A DNA stretch of 64,000 nucleotides, taken from positions 16,373 through 80,372 of the forward strand of contig QAMI01000010.1 of the NCBI GenBank assembly GCA_003150395.1, written 5' to 3'. Within the stretch, counting starts at the first letter, position 1, and each line of letters opens with the position of its first letter. Position numbers and translations under genes: made by a program. This DNA is from Candidatus Gastranaerophilales bacterium (lineage in GTDB: Bacteria > Cyanobacteriota > Vampirovibrionia > Gastranaerophilales > Gastranaerophilaceae). Below are positions 8,043 to 16,858 of this stretch, one piece after another. The notes under the pieces are model-generated. The model ran no database searches. It had not been told where the DNA came from and was given only the letters and a program-made list of their open reading frames with translations.

Positions 8043-8993
8043 ATGAATATCGATACATCAAGCTTAACGCAAAATAACGAGATGGCAAATTATCTGGCCT
8101 CCTCCCAAACTTTTAGGACGAACACAGGTAATACTGCTTTTAAATCCCAGTTTAATTCTTTGTCCGAGGCGTCTGAGACAAAAACAACCGAGCCTTCTTC
8201 TGAAAAATCAGAAGCGAAAACTGAGAAAACCGATCAAACTAAATCAAAAGAAACCTCTTCTAAAGAAGAGGATACAAAAGTTTCTGAAAAAAAAGGTGAA
8301 AAGGCTGAAAAAACTGAACAAAAGCAAGAGAATACAGTAAAAGAGGAAAATAAAGAGCAGCCAGGCCAGCAAAATGCCAACCAACAAAACGGACACCAGC
8401 AACATCATGAAAACCAGCTTTTATCAGAGGAAATCGCACAGATGTTGAAAATTAATGCAGGCTCAAAATTAGGTCAAGTAAATTCTATTCAGAATATGAC
8501 TTTTACCTCTGAAATAAGCAAAGATGTTTATACAGAAAAACCTGCATTAGATTACAGTACAATATCAATGAGCGATGATGATGCACAGTTTTTCGCAAAT
8601 CTTGTGACAAAAACTGATATGTCAATGCAGAGTATTGCTTCTGAATTTCAAAAGTCACTTGATGTTTCAGATGTTCAAAATGTTCATAAAACAGCTAAAG
8701 TTTCAGCTGCCTTGATGGAAGCCTTATCAGAATCAATGAAAACTAATAAAGCTTTCAGAATAGATTTTGATAAAGATGTTTCTGTTGTTATGAGAGTGGA
8801 TAAAAACGGAAATCTTAATGCAAACTTTATTCCTGGAGACAAAGCTGTGGAGGCTTATTTGAGAAATAATATCTCTTATCTTAAACAGCGCTTTGACGAA
8901 CAGGATTTGCCGTATAATGAATTAACCTACAGCAAACATCGTAACCAAGAGCAGAATGAAAAACGCAACAACAAGGAGAAAGACCATGAATGA
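8043..8993 (+). CDS. fliK: FliK-like flagellar hook-length control protein
   Basis: 316 residues. The N-terminal half is low-complexity (Ser, Thr, Glu, Lys, Gln), with a QQNGHQQHH stretch. The C-terminal third is folded and shows an alternating pattern, VSVVMRVDKNGNLNANFIPGD, like the FliK secretion-switch domain. FliK measures hook length and switches export from hook to filament subunits. Position between fliJ and a rod/hook gene supports the call; sequence similarity alone would be weak. Its 3' end overlaps the next gene by eight bases. Confidence 0.65.
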   Translation: MNIDTSSLTQNNEMANYLASSQTFRTNTGNTAFKSQFNSLSEASETKTTEPSSEKSEAKTEKTDQTKSKETSSKEEDTKVSEKKGEKAEKTEQKQENTVKEENKEQPGQQNANQQNGHQQHHENQLLSEEIAQMLKINAGSKLGQVNSIQNMTFTSEISKDVYTEKPALDYSTISMSDDDAQFFANLVTKTDMSMQSIASEFQKSLDVSDVQNVHKTAKVSAALMEALSESMKTNKAFRIDFDKDVSVVMRVDKNGNLNANFIPGDKAVEAYLRNNISYLKQRFDEQDLPYNELTYSKHRNQEQNEKRNNKEKDHE

Positions 8994-9822
8994 TTCCTAC
9001 ACAACCGCGCTAAATACTCAGAAATCAACGCAGAACTGGATGGATGTTATTGCGCATAACATGACAAATATTTACACGCCGGGTTTCAGAGAACAGCAGG
9101 TAAACTTCAAAACCTTTCTCGGCGGTGCAATAGCCGATGACTATGATAAAAAAACAGGGCAAGGAAAATCAACTCCCGGTACCTCAAATGATAACTTATT
9201 CCTTGAGGGTAAAGGTTTTTTTCTTACAAAAACAGCAGAAGGCAAAAGTGTTTATACTCGTTTAGGCGAGTTCAAATTTGACGGTGAAGGTGTTTACAGA
9301 GCTAAAAATGGTAATACTGTTCAAGGTTATATTTTGAATGATAAGGGCGAGATTATGCAGGGGACAAAATCCGTATCTCAGGATTTGTATGAACAGACTG
9401 CTTTGAAAGGCGGTTCGCTTGATATTCCGACGACAAATATCAAAATGTGGATTGATCCTGCTAATGGCAAGTATTTGGGCAAGTATGATGATTATGAAAT
9501 AAAAGAAGACGGAACAATTTATGGAAAAGCTGACGGCGGCAAAAGAACAGTTCCGCTTTATCGTGTGACAACCCGTAATTTCCATAATTCAGCAGCTTTG
9601 TATGAAATTAAGGAAGGCTATTTTATTGAAACGGAAGCCTCCGGAAAACCGCTTCTTGGTGTAGGTCAAATACGTTCAGGGCTTTTGGAAATGTCAAATG
9701 CTGACTTTAAAGGTAATATTTCGTATTTCCAGATGGCGAAACTTCAGATGGAAATTTCAAATAAACTTGTTTCTACAAATAAAGAGCTGTTAGAAGAAGC
9801 TTTGAGGCTTGTAGGAAGCTAA
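8986..9822 (+). CDS. Flagellar rod/hook protein (FlgE/FlgF/FlgG family)
   Basis: 278 residues. The N-terminus has the family pattern for axial proteins (ALNTQKSTQNWMDVIAHNMTNIYTPGFR, i.e. A-x-N-M-x-N-x-x-T-x-G-F). The centre has the beta-rich LFLEGKGFFLTKTAEGKSVYTRLGEFKFDGEG section, and the C-terminus is the amphipathic helix ending SNKLVSTNKELLEEALRLV. Length fits FlgF or FlgG better than full FlgE. The ATG at 8986 has AAGGAGA upstream; the longer frame from 8956 lies inside fliK. Exported through the flagellar type III system. Confidence 0.82.
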   Translation: MNDSYTTALNTQKSTQNWMDVIAHNMTNIYTPGFREQQVNFKTFLGGAIADDYDKKTGQGKSTPGTSNDNLFLEGKGFFLTKTAEGKSVYTRLGEFKFDGEGVYRAKNGNTVQGYILNDKGEIMQGTKSVSQDLYEQTALKGGSLDIPTTNIKMWIDPANGKYLGKYDDYEIKEDGTIYGKADGGKRTVPLYRVTTRNFHNSAALYEIKEGYFIETEASGKPLLGVGQIRSGLLEMSNADFKGNISYFQMAKLQMEISNKLVSTNKELLEEALRLVGS

Positions 9823-9856
9823 TTTTCAATATACTATAAATTAAACTCCATTTTAC

Positions 9857-9884
9857 AAAGGAACTTTATTTCTAAGTTCCTTTT
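9857..9884. terminator. Terminator between convergent genes
   Basis: AAAGGAACTT/AAGTTCCTTT, 10-bp perfect stem with 7-base loop, followed by T-rich sequence on the plus strand. It closes the flagellar cluster and may also stop the minus-strand gene whose end is at 9888. Confidence 0.8.
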
Positions 9885-9887
9885 GCT

Positions 9888-10925
9888 TTATTTATATGTT
9901 TTTAACGGAGTTTGCTGGATTTGTTCAAGGATTTTAATGATTTCTTCTGATAAATCCTCTTTCCCTGAAATATTAATTTTTACAAGATTAGCAAACTCTG
10001 ATTTTTTAAACTCATGAAGCCCTCTATGCTTGAAAATCTCTTCTAGCTTTTTAACTGTCGGAAGGTTTTCCTCCAAAATGTTTAAATCCACAAGAGAAAT
10101 ATTTTCAAAAGCATAATTTAAGGTTCTTTCAAGTAAATTTCGCGTCAGCAAATCCTCAAACTCTCCGCAATTCAATATGTAAACTCTGTCACAAGAACGC
10201 AATTTTAAATTAATTAAATCAAGATTTTCTGAAGCATCCTTATCCAAAAGCACAAATATCGGCAATTTCAGTATCTCTGACAATTGGTAATATGTTTTTA
10301 CAACCTGATTTTTACCGCCTGCTGAAATTATATGAATACCTTTTTTCTCAAAATCTTCTCCATAAATCCGCGCAAATTCAGGCAGCAGTGTTTCTTCAGT
10401 TATTCCTTCACAGATAATAACTTTTTCCAGTGGAAAATGAAGTGACTTTTTTTCACGTAATGAAATTATTTCACTGGATGAGGTTAATTCTTTTAGCCAT
10501 AGTAGATTTTTAACTTCATTTTCTGATAAAAGTGTTAAAAACCCTTTGTAATTAATTCTATTTTTAAGTAATTGCTCTGTTTCAGGGCTTATTATGAAAA
10601 CAGATTTTTCATAATCATAAAGTTTTTGATTTATAAGTAAATCCCCGTCAGACTTGATATTAAGAGTTTCCAAAGAGAAATTAATGATTTTTTCTGCCAA
10701 TTCCTTTAAAATCGAATAATCAAGTTCATCAAGTTCTAATTTTTTGAATTTTGGGGCAATCAGATTGTTTGTGAGAATATCTTTAAAAACCCTTAAATAC
10801 TTGGTTTCTGTATTTTTAAACCTGGTGAGTCTGTCAATTGAAATTTTAAGCTGCTCTATTGTTAGCGGTTTTATTTTAATCTTTTCCAATATTTCCTCAT
10901 TGTTACATTTGTTAACTTTTTTCAT
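9888..10925 (-). CDS. Stand-alone OLD-like TOPRIM protein
   Basis: 345 residues. The C-terminal half has a TOPRIM fold: VIICEGITEETLLP (catalytic Glu, ~res. 172-185), a glycine turn SAGGKNQV, and VLLDKDA with the acidic pair. This matches the TOPRIM nuclease half of OLD-family proteins. The N-terminal half is helical and lacks the ABC-type ATPase (no Walker A) that OLD proteins usually carry. OLD-family nucleases often act in phage defence, but no partner is beside it: neighbours are flagellar genes and a putative protease. Function is therefore open. Confidence 0.6.
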   Translation of the reverse strand: MKKVNKCNNEEILEKIKIKPLTIEQLKISIDRLTRFKNTETKYLRVFKDILTNNLIAPKFKKLELDELDYSILKELAEKIINFSLETLNIKSDGDLLINQKLYDYEKSVFIISPETEQLLKNRINYKGFLTLLSENEVKNLLWLKELTSSSEIISLREKKSLHFPLEKVIICEGITEETLLPEFARIYGEDFEKKGIHIISAGGKNQVVKTYYQLSEILKLPIFVLLDKDASENLDLINLKLRSCDRVYILNCGEFEDLLTRNLLERTLNYAFENISLVDLNILEENLPTVKKLEEIFKHRGLHEFKKSEFANLVKINISGKEDLSEEIIKILEQIQQTPLKTYK

Positions 10926-10984
10926 TATCCACTGGCAATTTTTTTGAGTTATTGTTGTTTATATAAATAAGTGGAGTGAAAATA

Positions 10985-12415
10985 GTGTATTCAGTAGGTG
11001 TAAATTCTCGACAATATAATTATAACACAACCGAACGTGTTAAGACTTCTGCTGTGAAAAAAACTTCCTCACAGCCGGAAATTGTTACAAGTTCTTATGT
11101 CTCAAATCCTATAATTAATACAATTCCGTTTAATCCTTCCTTTACAGCTTCTGCTCTTCGAACCAGAATGAACAGCCAGGAGGAAAAAAATAAATATAAT
11201 ACAATTCTTTCAGCCCTTGATAAAAACTCTAAAAAACAGATGAAAGAACTGTTAAAATCAGGAATTCTGCTCAATTCGAATTCTAATGACAAGTCAACCG
11301 TGCTCGATAACTTATATAAAATAGCAACAAAAGAACGCGCAACCGGACTTCCAAAAGAGATTATTCTTAAAGATACAATAACTACGCTTGCAGATCCGCA
11401 TGTTATAACGCAGCAGTTTGGTGATATACCTAAAGAAATGAAAAGTGAATTAATTGATACATACATGTCTGATCATAAAATGGACAAGGATAAGTTAATT
11501 CCGCGAAAGCTTGCACAACTTGATATTGATGTTGAACATTCAGGCACATGCGTTGCTTCAAGTATTGAGTTTAATCTTGCCAAGAAAATGCCTGCAGAAT
11601 TTGCAAGATTTGTTGAAGGCATAACATCCCCGCGGATGGCAGTTGATAAAACAATTCAGCTTAAAAATCTGACTGATAACACTCTCGATTCAATCTGGCT
11701 TTTAAATGCTTTTGAAGTTCCTTATAAAATGGATGATTTTAATCAAGCACATTTAACCTTTGCTCCAGACAAGAATGCCTATATCAGAGCAAAAATCCAG
11801 GTTGCAAATCGTGATGGGAATGAACGTTCTGTGGTGGATGCTTTAATGCAGGGAACTTTAATGCAAATTGGTTCTCAACAGACATATGATTCTTTGAGCG
11901 ACAAACGCAAAGGGAAGTTCAACCAAAATGACAAAGGCTTGATTGAATTTGAAAAAACCTTCACAGAGTCAGTCGTCGAAGATAAAAACAAGATTTCAGT
12001 AACTTACCAAACCGTAGACGACAATGCAAGATTAATTGGTTATGAAACAGATTTCGATACAATGAAACGCCAGATTTCAGATGCATTGAAGCTTGGTGAA
12101 AACGTTATTATCGGATATACACAAATTAATCCTGACAACGAAATTATAAACGGTCATGAAATAACAATAATCGGTGAAAAATATGATAAAAATGGAAAAT
12201 TAATTTATATTTGTAATGACACTGATGATGACATACCTAACGCAGTTGAATACAGCGCTGAATATTTACTTCCTAAAATTCACCATGCAGGCCTGCCGCA
12301 GGAGGTTGTGAAAGATGATGTAAAACTTGTAGAAAACTGGGTTGAAGGTTTTAACAGCTTCAATCAAATGAGAAAAAAAGCTGCTGATAAGCAAGTAGAA
12401 AAGAATGCTGCTTAA
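10985..12415 (+). CDS. Hypothetical protein, possible papain-like cysteine protease
   Basis: 476 residues from GTG 10985, which follows GTGGAGTG at a good distance; an in-frame GTG at 10976 lies within that site. No signal peptide. The first ~55 residues are polar and disordered-looking and end in PSFTASAL. Three features look like a papain-fold triad: HSGTCVASSIEF (Cys ~189), NGHEITIIGEKY (His ~391) and YICNDTDDD (Asn/Asp ~411). In papain-like enzymes Cys comes first, then His in a G-H-a-x-x-x-x-G strand, then Asn. Overall similarity to a named family was not recognised, so catalysis is inference. Confidence 0.6.
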   Translation: MYSVGVNSRQYNYNTTERVKTSAVKKTSSQPEIVTSSYVSNPIINTIPFNPSFTASALRTRMNSQEEKNKYNTILSALDKNSKKQMKELLKSGILLNSNSNDKSTVLDNLYKIATKERATGLPKEIILKDTITTLADPHVITQQFGDIPKEMKSELIDTYMSDHKMDKDKLIPRKLAQLDIDVEHSGTCVASSIEFNLAKKMPAEFARFVEGITSPRMAVDKTIQLKNLTDNTLDSIWLLNAFEVPYKMDDFNQAHLTFAPDKNAYIRAKIQVANRDGNERSVVDALMQGTLMQIGSQQTYDSLSDKRKGKFNQNDKGLIEFEKTFTESVVEDKNKISVTYQTVDDNARLIGYETDFDTMKRQISDALKLGENVIIGYTQINPDNEIINGHEITIIGEKYDKNGKLIYICNDTDDDIPNAVEYSAEYLLPKIHHAGLPQEVVKDDVKLVENWVEGFNSFNQMRKKAADKQVEKNAA

Positions 12416-12494
12416 AGCTTTGTAACAAAAATTTTAAATAAAAGCAATTTTTATTTTGACAGACGTTTAAGGTATTAGAAAACAGGTTAGTGAA

Positions 12495-14060
12495 ATGAAT
12501 AATTACAACATATATCCCAAAACAAATATATTAAATCAGTATTTGTCAAAATCTCAGCAAATGCCTCAATCGGATTCCGACAAAAAGAAACCTGCTCCGC
12601 TAAAGACAAGCATTTTTTATGTAAATGATGTCCACGGAAAAATGACTAACATGGAGCGTATTAAAACAGTTTCTGATATATTTGACAAAAGCAAAAAAAA
12701 CGAAAACACCGCAAAATTAAAACTCGCCTCAGGTGATATTATTCTAGGTGCAAACTTTATCTCAAATATGGTTGCAAATAAATTTTTAAATTGGATCGGC
12801 GTCACTGCAAATGCTCTCGGAAACCATGAGCTTGACGTTGTTCCAAGCAAACTTGCTGAATTAATGAAACAAGCGGATTACAAATTGCTTGCTATTAATG
12901 CTTCAGTTGATCCCCAAAGTCCAATGGCCGGACGCATAGGGAAATCTATTATAGAAGAACATGACGGACAAAAATTCGGAATTATAGGTATTGCTCCTTC
13001 AGATATGGCTGAAAGGGTTAAACTTAATGATTCAGTTAAAGATATAAAAATTGATGACTTTGAGACTACGTTAAAAAAAGTTCAGGAGGAAGTGAATAAT
13101 CTTCGCTCTCAAGGCATAAATAAAATAATCCTTCTTTCTCATAGCGGCTTAAAGCATGATAAGCGTTTGGCTCAAGAAACCGAAGGTGTAGACATAATTC
13201 TTGGCGGTCATTCTCATGATATGGTTAAAGAAGTAAAAGACGGCGAAAATCTTTTAATGTCAAAATCCGGTGAACCTGTAGTTATTACGCAGGCCGGAAA
13301 AGATGGCGAAAATGTAGGGGTTTTAAATGTTGAATGGACTGATGATGGCGTTTTGACAAAAGTTCAAAATAATGTGATTAATACAAGAATGTTTAATCGT
13401 ACGCTTCCCTCAAGAACCGCCGTTGAAGAAATAATCGGCAAACCGCAAATCCTCGGAAATGTTTCTTATGCAGACAAAGAACCTTCAAACAGGCTTATTG
13501 CAAACAATCCTCATGGGGATTTAATTGTTGATGCTATGCGAAGTGAACTTGGTACGGATATTGCAATTCTTAATGCAGGAAACATTCGCGGACACTTTGA
13601 CGTAGGTAAAATTGATTCAAGATTGGTTAACGACGTGACTCCTTTTGAAGATAAAATGATGATTGGCAATTTATCTGAAGTTGATATTGTTAACGCAATC
13701 AAGGTGGGTGCTAAATCTCTTACTACACACAATTCAAAACCTGGTATTCTATTAATTTCAGGCATGAACTATACTCTTAATGACAAAGGTGAACTGCTTT
13801 CTTTAGAATATGTTGACAAGAATGGTAATAAACAGCCGATAGATATAAATAATCCAAATCCTAACCGAAAATTTAGTTGTGCTATGGATGACTTCTTTGC
13901 AACAGGCGGTGATAATTACCTTCCTACAAATGAAAAGCCGGATTTTGTTGTTAAAAAATTCAACTTAGATAAAAACAAACTGGCATGCGATTATATTAAA
14001 AAATTTGATAAGCCAATAGAAATTAGAGATGATCAGCGTGTTAAAATTGTTAAATCCTAA
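12495..14060 (+). CDS. 5'-nucleotidase/UshA-like metallophosphoesterase
   Basis: 521 residues. The N-terminal calcineurin-like domain has all metal-binding motifs: NDVHG (~44-48), SGD (~79-81), GNHE (~109-112), SHSG (~211) and GGHSHD (~236). The C-terminal domain has the nucleotidase signature NAGNIRG and a FATGGDNY segment that usually stacks on the nucleobase. Family members are normally secreted, but here the N-terminus (MNNYNIYPKTNILNQYLSK) is polar with no signal peptide. It overlaps the end of the convergent sigma-factor gene by four bases. Confidence 0.85.
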   Translation: MNNYNIYPKTNILNQYLSKSQQMPQSDSDKKKPAPLKTSIFYVNDVHGKMTNMERIKTVSDIFDKSKKNENTAKLKLASGDIILGANFISNMVANKFLNWIGVTANALGNHELDVVPSKLAELMKQADYKLLAINASVDPQSPMAGRIGKSIIEEHDGQKFGIIGIAPSDMAERVKLNDSVKDIKIDDFETTLKKVQEEVNNLRSQGINKIILLSHSGLKHDKRLAQETEGVDIILGGHSHDMVKEVKDGENLLMSKSGEPVVITQAGKDGENVGVLNVEWTDDGVLTKVQNNVINTRMFNRTLPSRTAVEEIIGKPQILGNVSYADKEPSNRLIANNPHGDLIVDAMRSELGTDIAILNAGNIRGHFDVGKIDSRLVNDVTPFEDKMMIGNLSEVDIVNAIKVGAKSLTTHNSKPGILLISGMNYTLNDKGELLSLEYVDKNGNKQPIDINNPNPNRKFSCAMDDFFATGGDNYLPTNEKPDFVVKKFNLDKNKLACDYIKKFDKPIEIRDDQRVKIVKS

Positions 14061-14719
14061 TAATCGTATTGTTCTCGTGAGTTCAGGTATTCTTTGACAA
14101 AGTTAAGCGAGGACTGCACAATACGGGTTACGCGTGAAGGGGAAAGCCCGATTTGCGTTGCAATGTCTTTTACCTGCATGTTCCTGTAAAATCTGTATTC
14201 AACAACAGTTCTTTCTTTTGGCGGAAGCTTTGAAATCGCAGCGCGAATCATTCTGCCCATTTCAGTAATTTCAGCCTGTTCATCAGGTGTTGCATGATTA
14301 TCTTTCAAAAAGTCAAAAGGCGAATCATTGTCGCTTGCCGCTGCCGCAAGCCCATCGATAGACAAAACGGTTTCGTAAATTGTTTCACGAACTTTTGCCT
14401 TTTGCATATCCATTCCTTCAACTTCTTCTTCCGGATCAACCTCGTCATCTGCTTTATGTTTTAGAGAGTACCATTTGTAACGTATTCTTAATTCATTTCT
14501 GATTGCCCATCTTACTGCAGTAGCGACATAAGCAGAATTATATCTTTCAAGTTGTTCAGGGGTTTTGTTTTTTATAAGAGCCTGAATTGCAATAATCCCG
14601 ATTGATAAAAGTTCTTCATACTCAACCATATGAGTAGGAATTCTTCTGTGCTCAACCTTTGCCACCTTCTTTACTATATCAATATATTCTTGTAATTTAT
14701 TTTTTTCTTGCATAATCAT
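14057..14719 (-). CDS. fliA: FliA-like flagellar sigma factor
   Basis: 220 residues, a group 3 sigma-70 factor. Region 2 is recognisable around VEYEELLSIGIIAIQALI and the helix with VRWAIRNELRIRYKW. Region 4 is LPPKERTVVEYRFYRNMQV followed by the helix-turn-helix KDIATQIGLSPSRVTRIV. Its start lies two bases after the flhB stop, in the same orientation, so the two are co-transcribed and probably translationally coupled. The flhB link favours sigma-28 (FliA/WhiG), which would read late flagellar promoters. WhiG-type regulation of other genes cannot be excluded. Confidence 0.8.
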   Translation of the reverse strand: MIMQEKNKLQEYIDIVKKVAKVEHRRIPTHMVEYEELLSIGIIAIQALIKNKTPEQLERYNSAYVATAVRWAIRNELRIRYKWYSLKHKADDEVDPEEEVEGMDMQKAKVRETIYETVLSIDGLAAAASDNDSPFDFLKDNHATPDEQAEITEMGRMIRAAISKLPPKERTVVEYRFYRNMQVKDIATQIGLSPSRVTRIVQSSLNFVKEYLNSREQYDY

Positions 14720-14721
14720 GA

Positions 14722-15819
14722 TTATTTTTTATTATTAGGCTCTTTAGTTATTCTACTCTGATTTCTGTTATTTTTCAAGTTGTAAACAAAAAGTAAAATT
14801 TCAGCGATTGCTTTGTAAAGTTCCGGCGGAATTTGATGGTTTAAATCTACCATTTTAAACAGTGCTCTTGCGACCGGTGCGTTTTCAATAACGGGGATAT
14901 TATGCTCTCGCGCAATATTAATAATCTTTTTGGCGATAAGCTCTGTGCCTTTTGCAATCAGCATGGGTGAATCCATTTCTTCTGCCTTGTACTTAAGCGC
15001 ACATGCAATATGTGTCGGATTTGTGACGACAAAATCCGCATCCGGTACTGCATCCATCATACCTCTTTGAAGCATTTGCATACGGCGCTGGCGTAGTGCA
15101 GCTTTTACATTAGGGTCGCCTTCTGTGTTTTTATATTCGTCTTTAATTTCTTTGAAAGACATTTTTTGGTCTTTTAAAAACTTCCATTTTGTGACGCCGT
15201 AATCCGCAGCTGCAATTACAAGAAAGGCAATGCAGGCTTTGAAAATAAATTCAGTAATAAGCTTTCCGAATTCAATCATGACCGCGAAATTGTTGTCAAT
15301 TGCCGCAAGCATAAGAATATTTTCTATATGCGCCATATAAACTGTCCAGCCGATATAACCCAAAAGCACAACTTTTACGATATTTTTAAAAAGTTCAAAC
15401 AGGGTTTTAATGGACATGATGTTTTTGAAATATTTTGTCGGATTAAGTTTATCGAGTTTAGGCGCCAGTGGTGCTGTTGCAACAAGCGGCCCCACCTGAA
15501 TGAAATCTGCTAGAATTGCAACCAGCCAAGCCAAAAACAAAATTGGTCCTATAATTAAAATGGCAGTTTTTACAGTTACACTAAAAACGTATGTTAATCC
15601 AATTTTTTCGACATGTGCATTTGGAATCTGTTCATATAAAAGTGTAAATAATTGTGCAATCTGACCCCATATAAAGGGTGCTAAGCCCACAATTGCGGTG
15701 AATAAAATAAGTAAAGAAATCGCAGTTGAAAAATCTTTTGATTTTACAACCTGCCCCTCTTTGCGTGCTTGTTCAAGCTTTCGAGGCGTCGCATCAAACT
15801 GTTTATCTTCATCACCCAT
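14722..15819 (-). CDS. flhB: Flagellar type III export protein FlhB
   Basis: 365 residues. The N-terminus is the FlhB pattern DKQFDATPRKLEQARKEGQV, then four membrane helices (~res. 30-210). The cytoplasmic domain carries the conserved linker EIKDEYKNTEGDP and the autocleavage site VTNPTHIACALKY (N-P-T-H). FlhB is part of the export gate and, with FliK, sets the switch to filament export. A FliK-like gene is in the cluster at 8043. The gene heads a minus-strand pair with the sigma factor. Confidence 0.95.
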   Translation of the reverse strand: MGDEDKQFDATPRKLEQARKEGQVVKSKDFSTAISLLILFTAIVGLAPFIWGQIAQLFTLLYEQIPNAHVEKIGLTYVFSVTVKTAILIIGPILFLAWLVAILADFIQVGPLVATAPLAPKLDKLNPTKYFKNIMSIKTLFELFKNIVKVVLLGYIGWTVYMAHIENILMLAAIDNNFAVMIEFGKLITEFIFKACIAFLVIAAADYGVTKWKFLKDQKMSFKEIKDEYKNTEGDPNVKAALRQRRMQMLQRGMMDAVPDADFVVTNPTHIACALKYKAEEMDSPMLIAKGTELIAKKIINIAREHNIPVIENAPVARALFKMVDLNHQIPPELYKAIAEILLFVYNLKNNRNQSRITKEPNNKK

Positions 15820-15842
15820 ACTTCTTCCTTATCTTACTAAAT

Positions 15843-15851
15843 ATTATAGCA
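15843..15851 (-). promoter_or_regulatory. Extended -10 element upstream of flhB
   Basis: On the minus strand the sequence reads TGCTATAAT, a perfect extended -10, about 24 bases before the flhB ATG. No convincing -35 lies 17 bases further up. Confidence 0.45.
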
Positions 15852-15955
15852 TGGTCAAGATAGTTATAATGGTACTGACACATAATATAGTTAAAATTTA
15901 GTAATTTTTAGCGGAGCGAAGGAGCTCTTGGCGCCGTTCCCTTTTGGATTGATGG

Positions 15956-15985
15956 GATTCTTCGGCTAAAGCCTCACAATGACAG
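15956..15985 (+). repeat. Short interspersed repeat, copy 1
   Basis: This intergenic segment begins GATTCTTCGGCTAAAGCC and ends CTCACAATGACAG. It holds a GGCT/AGCC hairpin. The layout GATT-y-TTCG ... CA-s-AATGACA recurs at 28053-28080. Similar short elements are scattered in many bacterial genomes. The remaining 15852-16030 sequence holds an inverted GAGCTC/GGCGCC-rich patch and no gene. Confidence 0.45.
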
Positions 15986-16030
15986 TTATTTAATAGTTTT
16001 TGTGTTAACTTGTATATAATCCCATTATAA

Positions 16031-16059
16031 TTGCTTATACATTAAAAATTTGGTATAAT
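16031..16059 (+). promoter_or_regulatory. Promoter of the G-tract prepilin gene
   Basis: TTGCTT (16031-16036), 17-base spacer, TATAAT (16054-16059) with TGG before it (extended -10). AGGAGG follows at 16078-16083, ten bases before ATG 16094. Both signals point to this ATG as the true start. Confidence 0.8.
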
Positions 16060-16093
16060 ATAAATGAAAAGATCTATAGGAGGATTAAATAAT

Positions 16094-16829
16094 ATGAAAA
16101 GTCAAGCTATGATTGAGTTTCAGGGGGGGGGGGGCTGCCGATAAAACTGTCCTCCAAGGGTTTACTCTTGCCGAAGTCCTTATAACTCTGGGTGTTATTG
16201 GAATTGTTGCGGCAATGACTTTGCCTGCACTGATTACGCGTAATCAGAATAAAGCACTTGAGGCGTCCTTAAAGAAAAATTATTCGGTTATATTGCAGGC
16301 TTTTGATATGTATCAGGCGGAACATGGCGAAAGACTAAGACCGGAAATCCTTGGTAGTGGAAATGACGCTACAGGATTAAAAGCTCAAATTATGCCATAT
16401 TTTAATACTATTGCGGATTGTGGTTTATATTCAAATAATCATCCTGCTTGTATTCCATATACAGGTACTTCAAATAATCCTTATAAGACATTTAACGGAC
16501 AGCCTGCTAGCTTAACTCTATTTGATGACGGACAATTTGTATTAGCAGACGGAAGTTTAATATTGATAGAAAATATGAGAACAAATCCATATATATATCT
16601 TACTGTAGATGTTAACGGTAGAAATAAAACACCAAACAAATGGGGTCATGATCTTTTTTCTTTTCAAATCATGAACGATGGGCAAATTTTGCCAGTTGGC
16701 GCACCGGGTACCGGTTATTCAAAGAAAAATGTGTACTGTTCAATAACTTCAACAGCAGATCGCAATGGAATTGGCTGTACATATTACGCAATTAATGATA
16801 AATTTTATTTTAACAATTTGCCGAAGTAA
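16094..16829 (+). CDS. Prepilin-like protein with poly-G switch (frame OFF as written)
   Basis: ATG 16094 has a promoter and a full Shine-Dalgarno. Translation reads [16 protein letters not shown] and stops at 16142 because the tract has 12 Gs. With 11 Gs the frame continues as [17 protein letters not shown] and then FTLAEVLITLGVIG, giving 244 residues. That is a type III (prepilin-type) signal: Gly at -1, Phe at +1, Glu at +5, then a hydrophobic helix. The C-terminal half has ADGSLILIENM and VDVNGRNKTPNKWGHDLF, a variant with one extra residue of the family D-x-N-G...P-N...G-x-D-x-F signature, plus paired Cys. Probably a pilus or pseudopilus subunit under slipped-strand control. A TTG at 16113 lies in the prepilin frame but has no ribosome site. 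Confidence 0.8.
16123..16134 (+). repeat. Poly-G tract, 12 bases
   Basis: Homopolymer inside the leader codons of the prepilin gene. 11 (or 8, 14) Gs would put ATG 16094 in frame with the prepilin domain. Confidence 0.95.
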
Positions 16830-16858
16830 TATATTAAAATATTTATTTTATTAAACTT

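Noticed and set aside
9888..10925. Phage-defence island around the TOPRIM gene
   Set aside because: Neighbours are flagellar, nucleotidase and protease-like genes; no defence partner, integrase or mobility gene is present.
16113..16829. TTG at 16113 as the real start of the prepilin gene
   Set aside because: It has no ribosome site and lies inside a leader whose ATG has a perfect one. The same TTG recurs at the other loci only because the leader codons are conserved.
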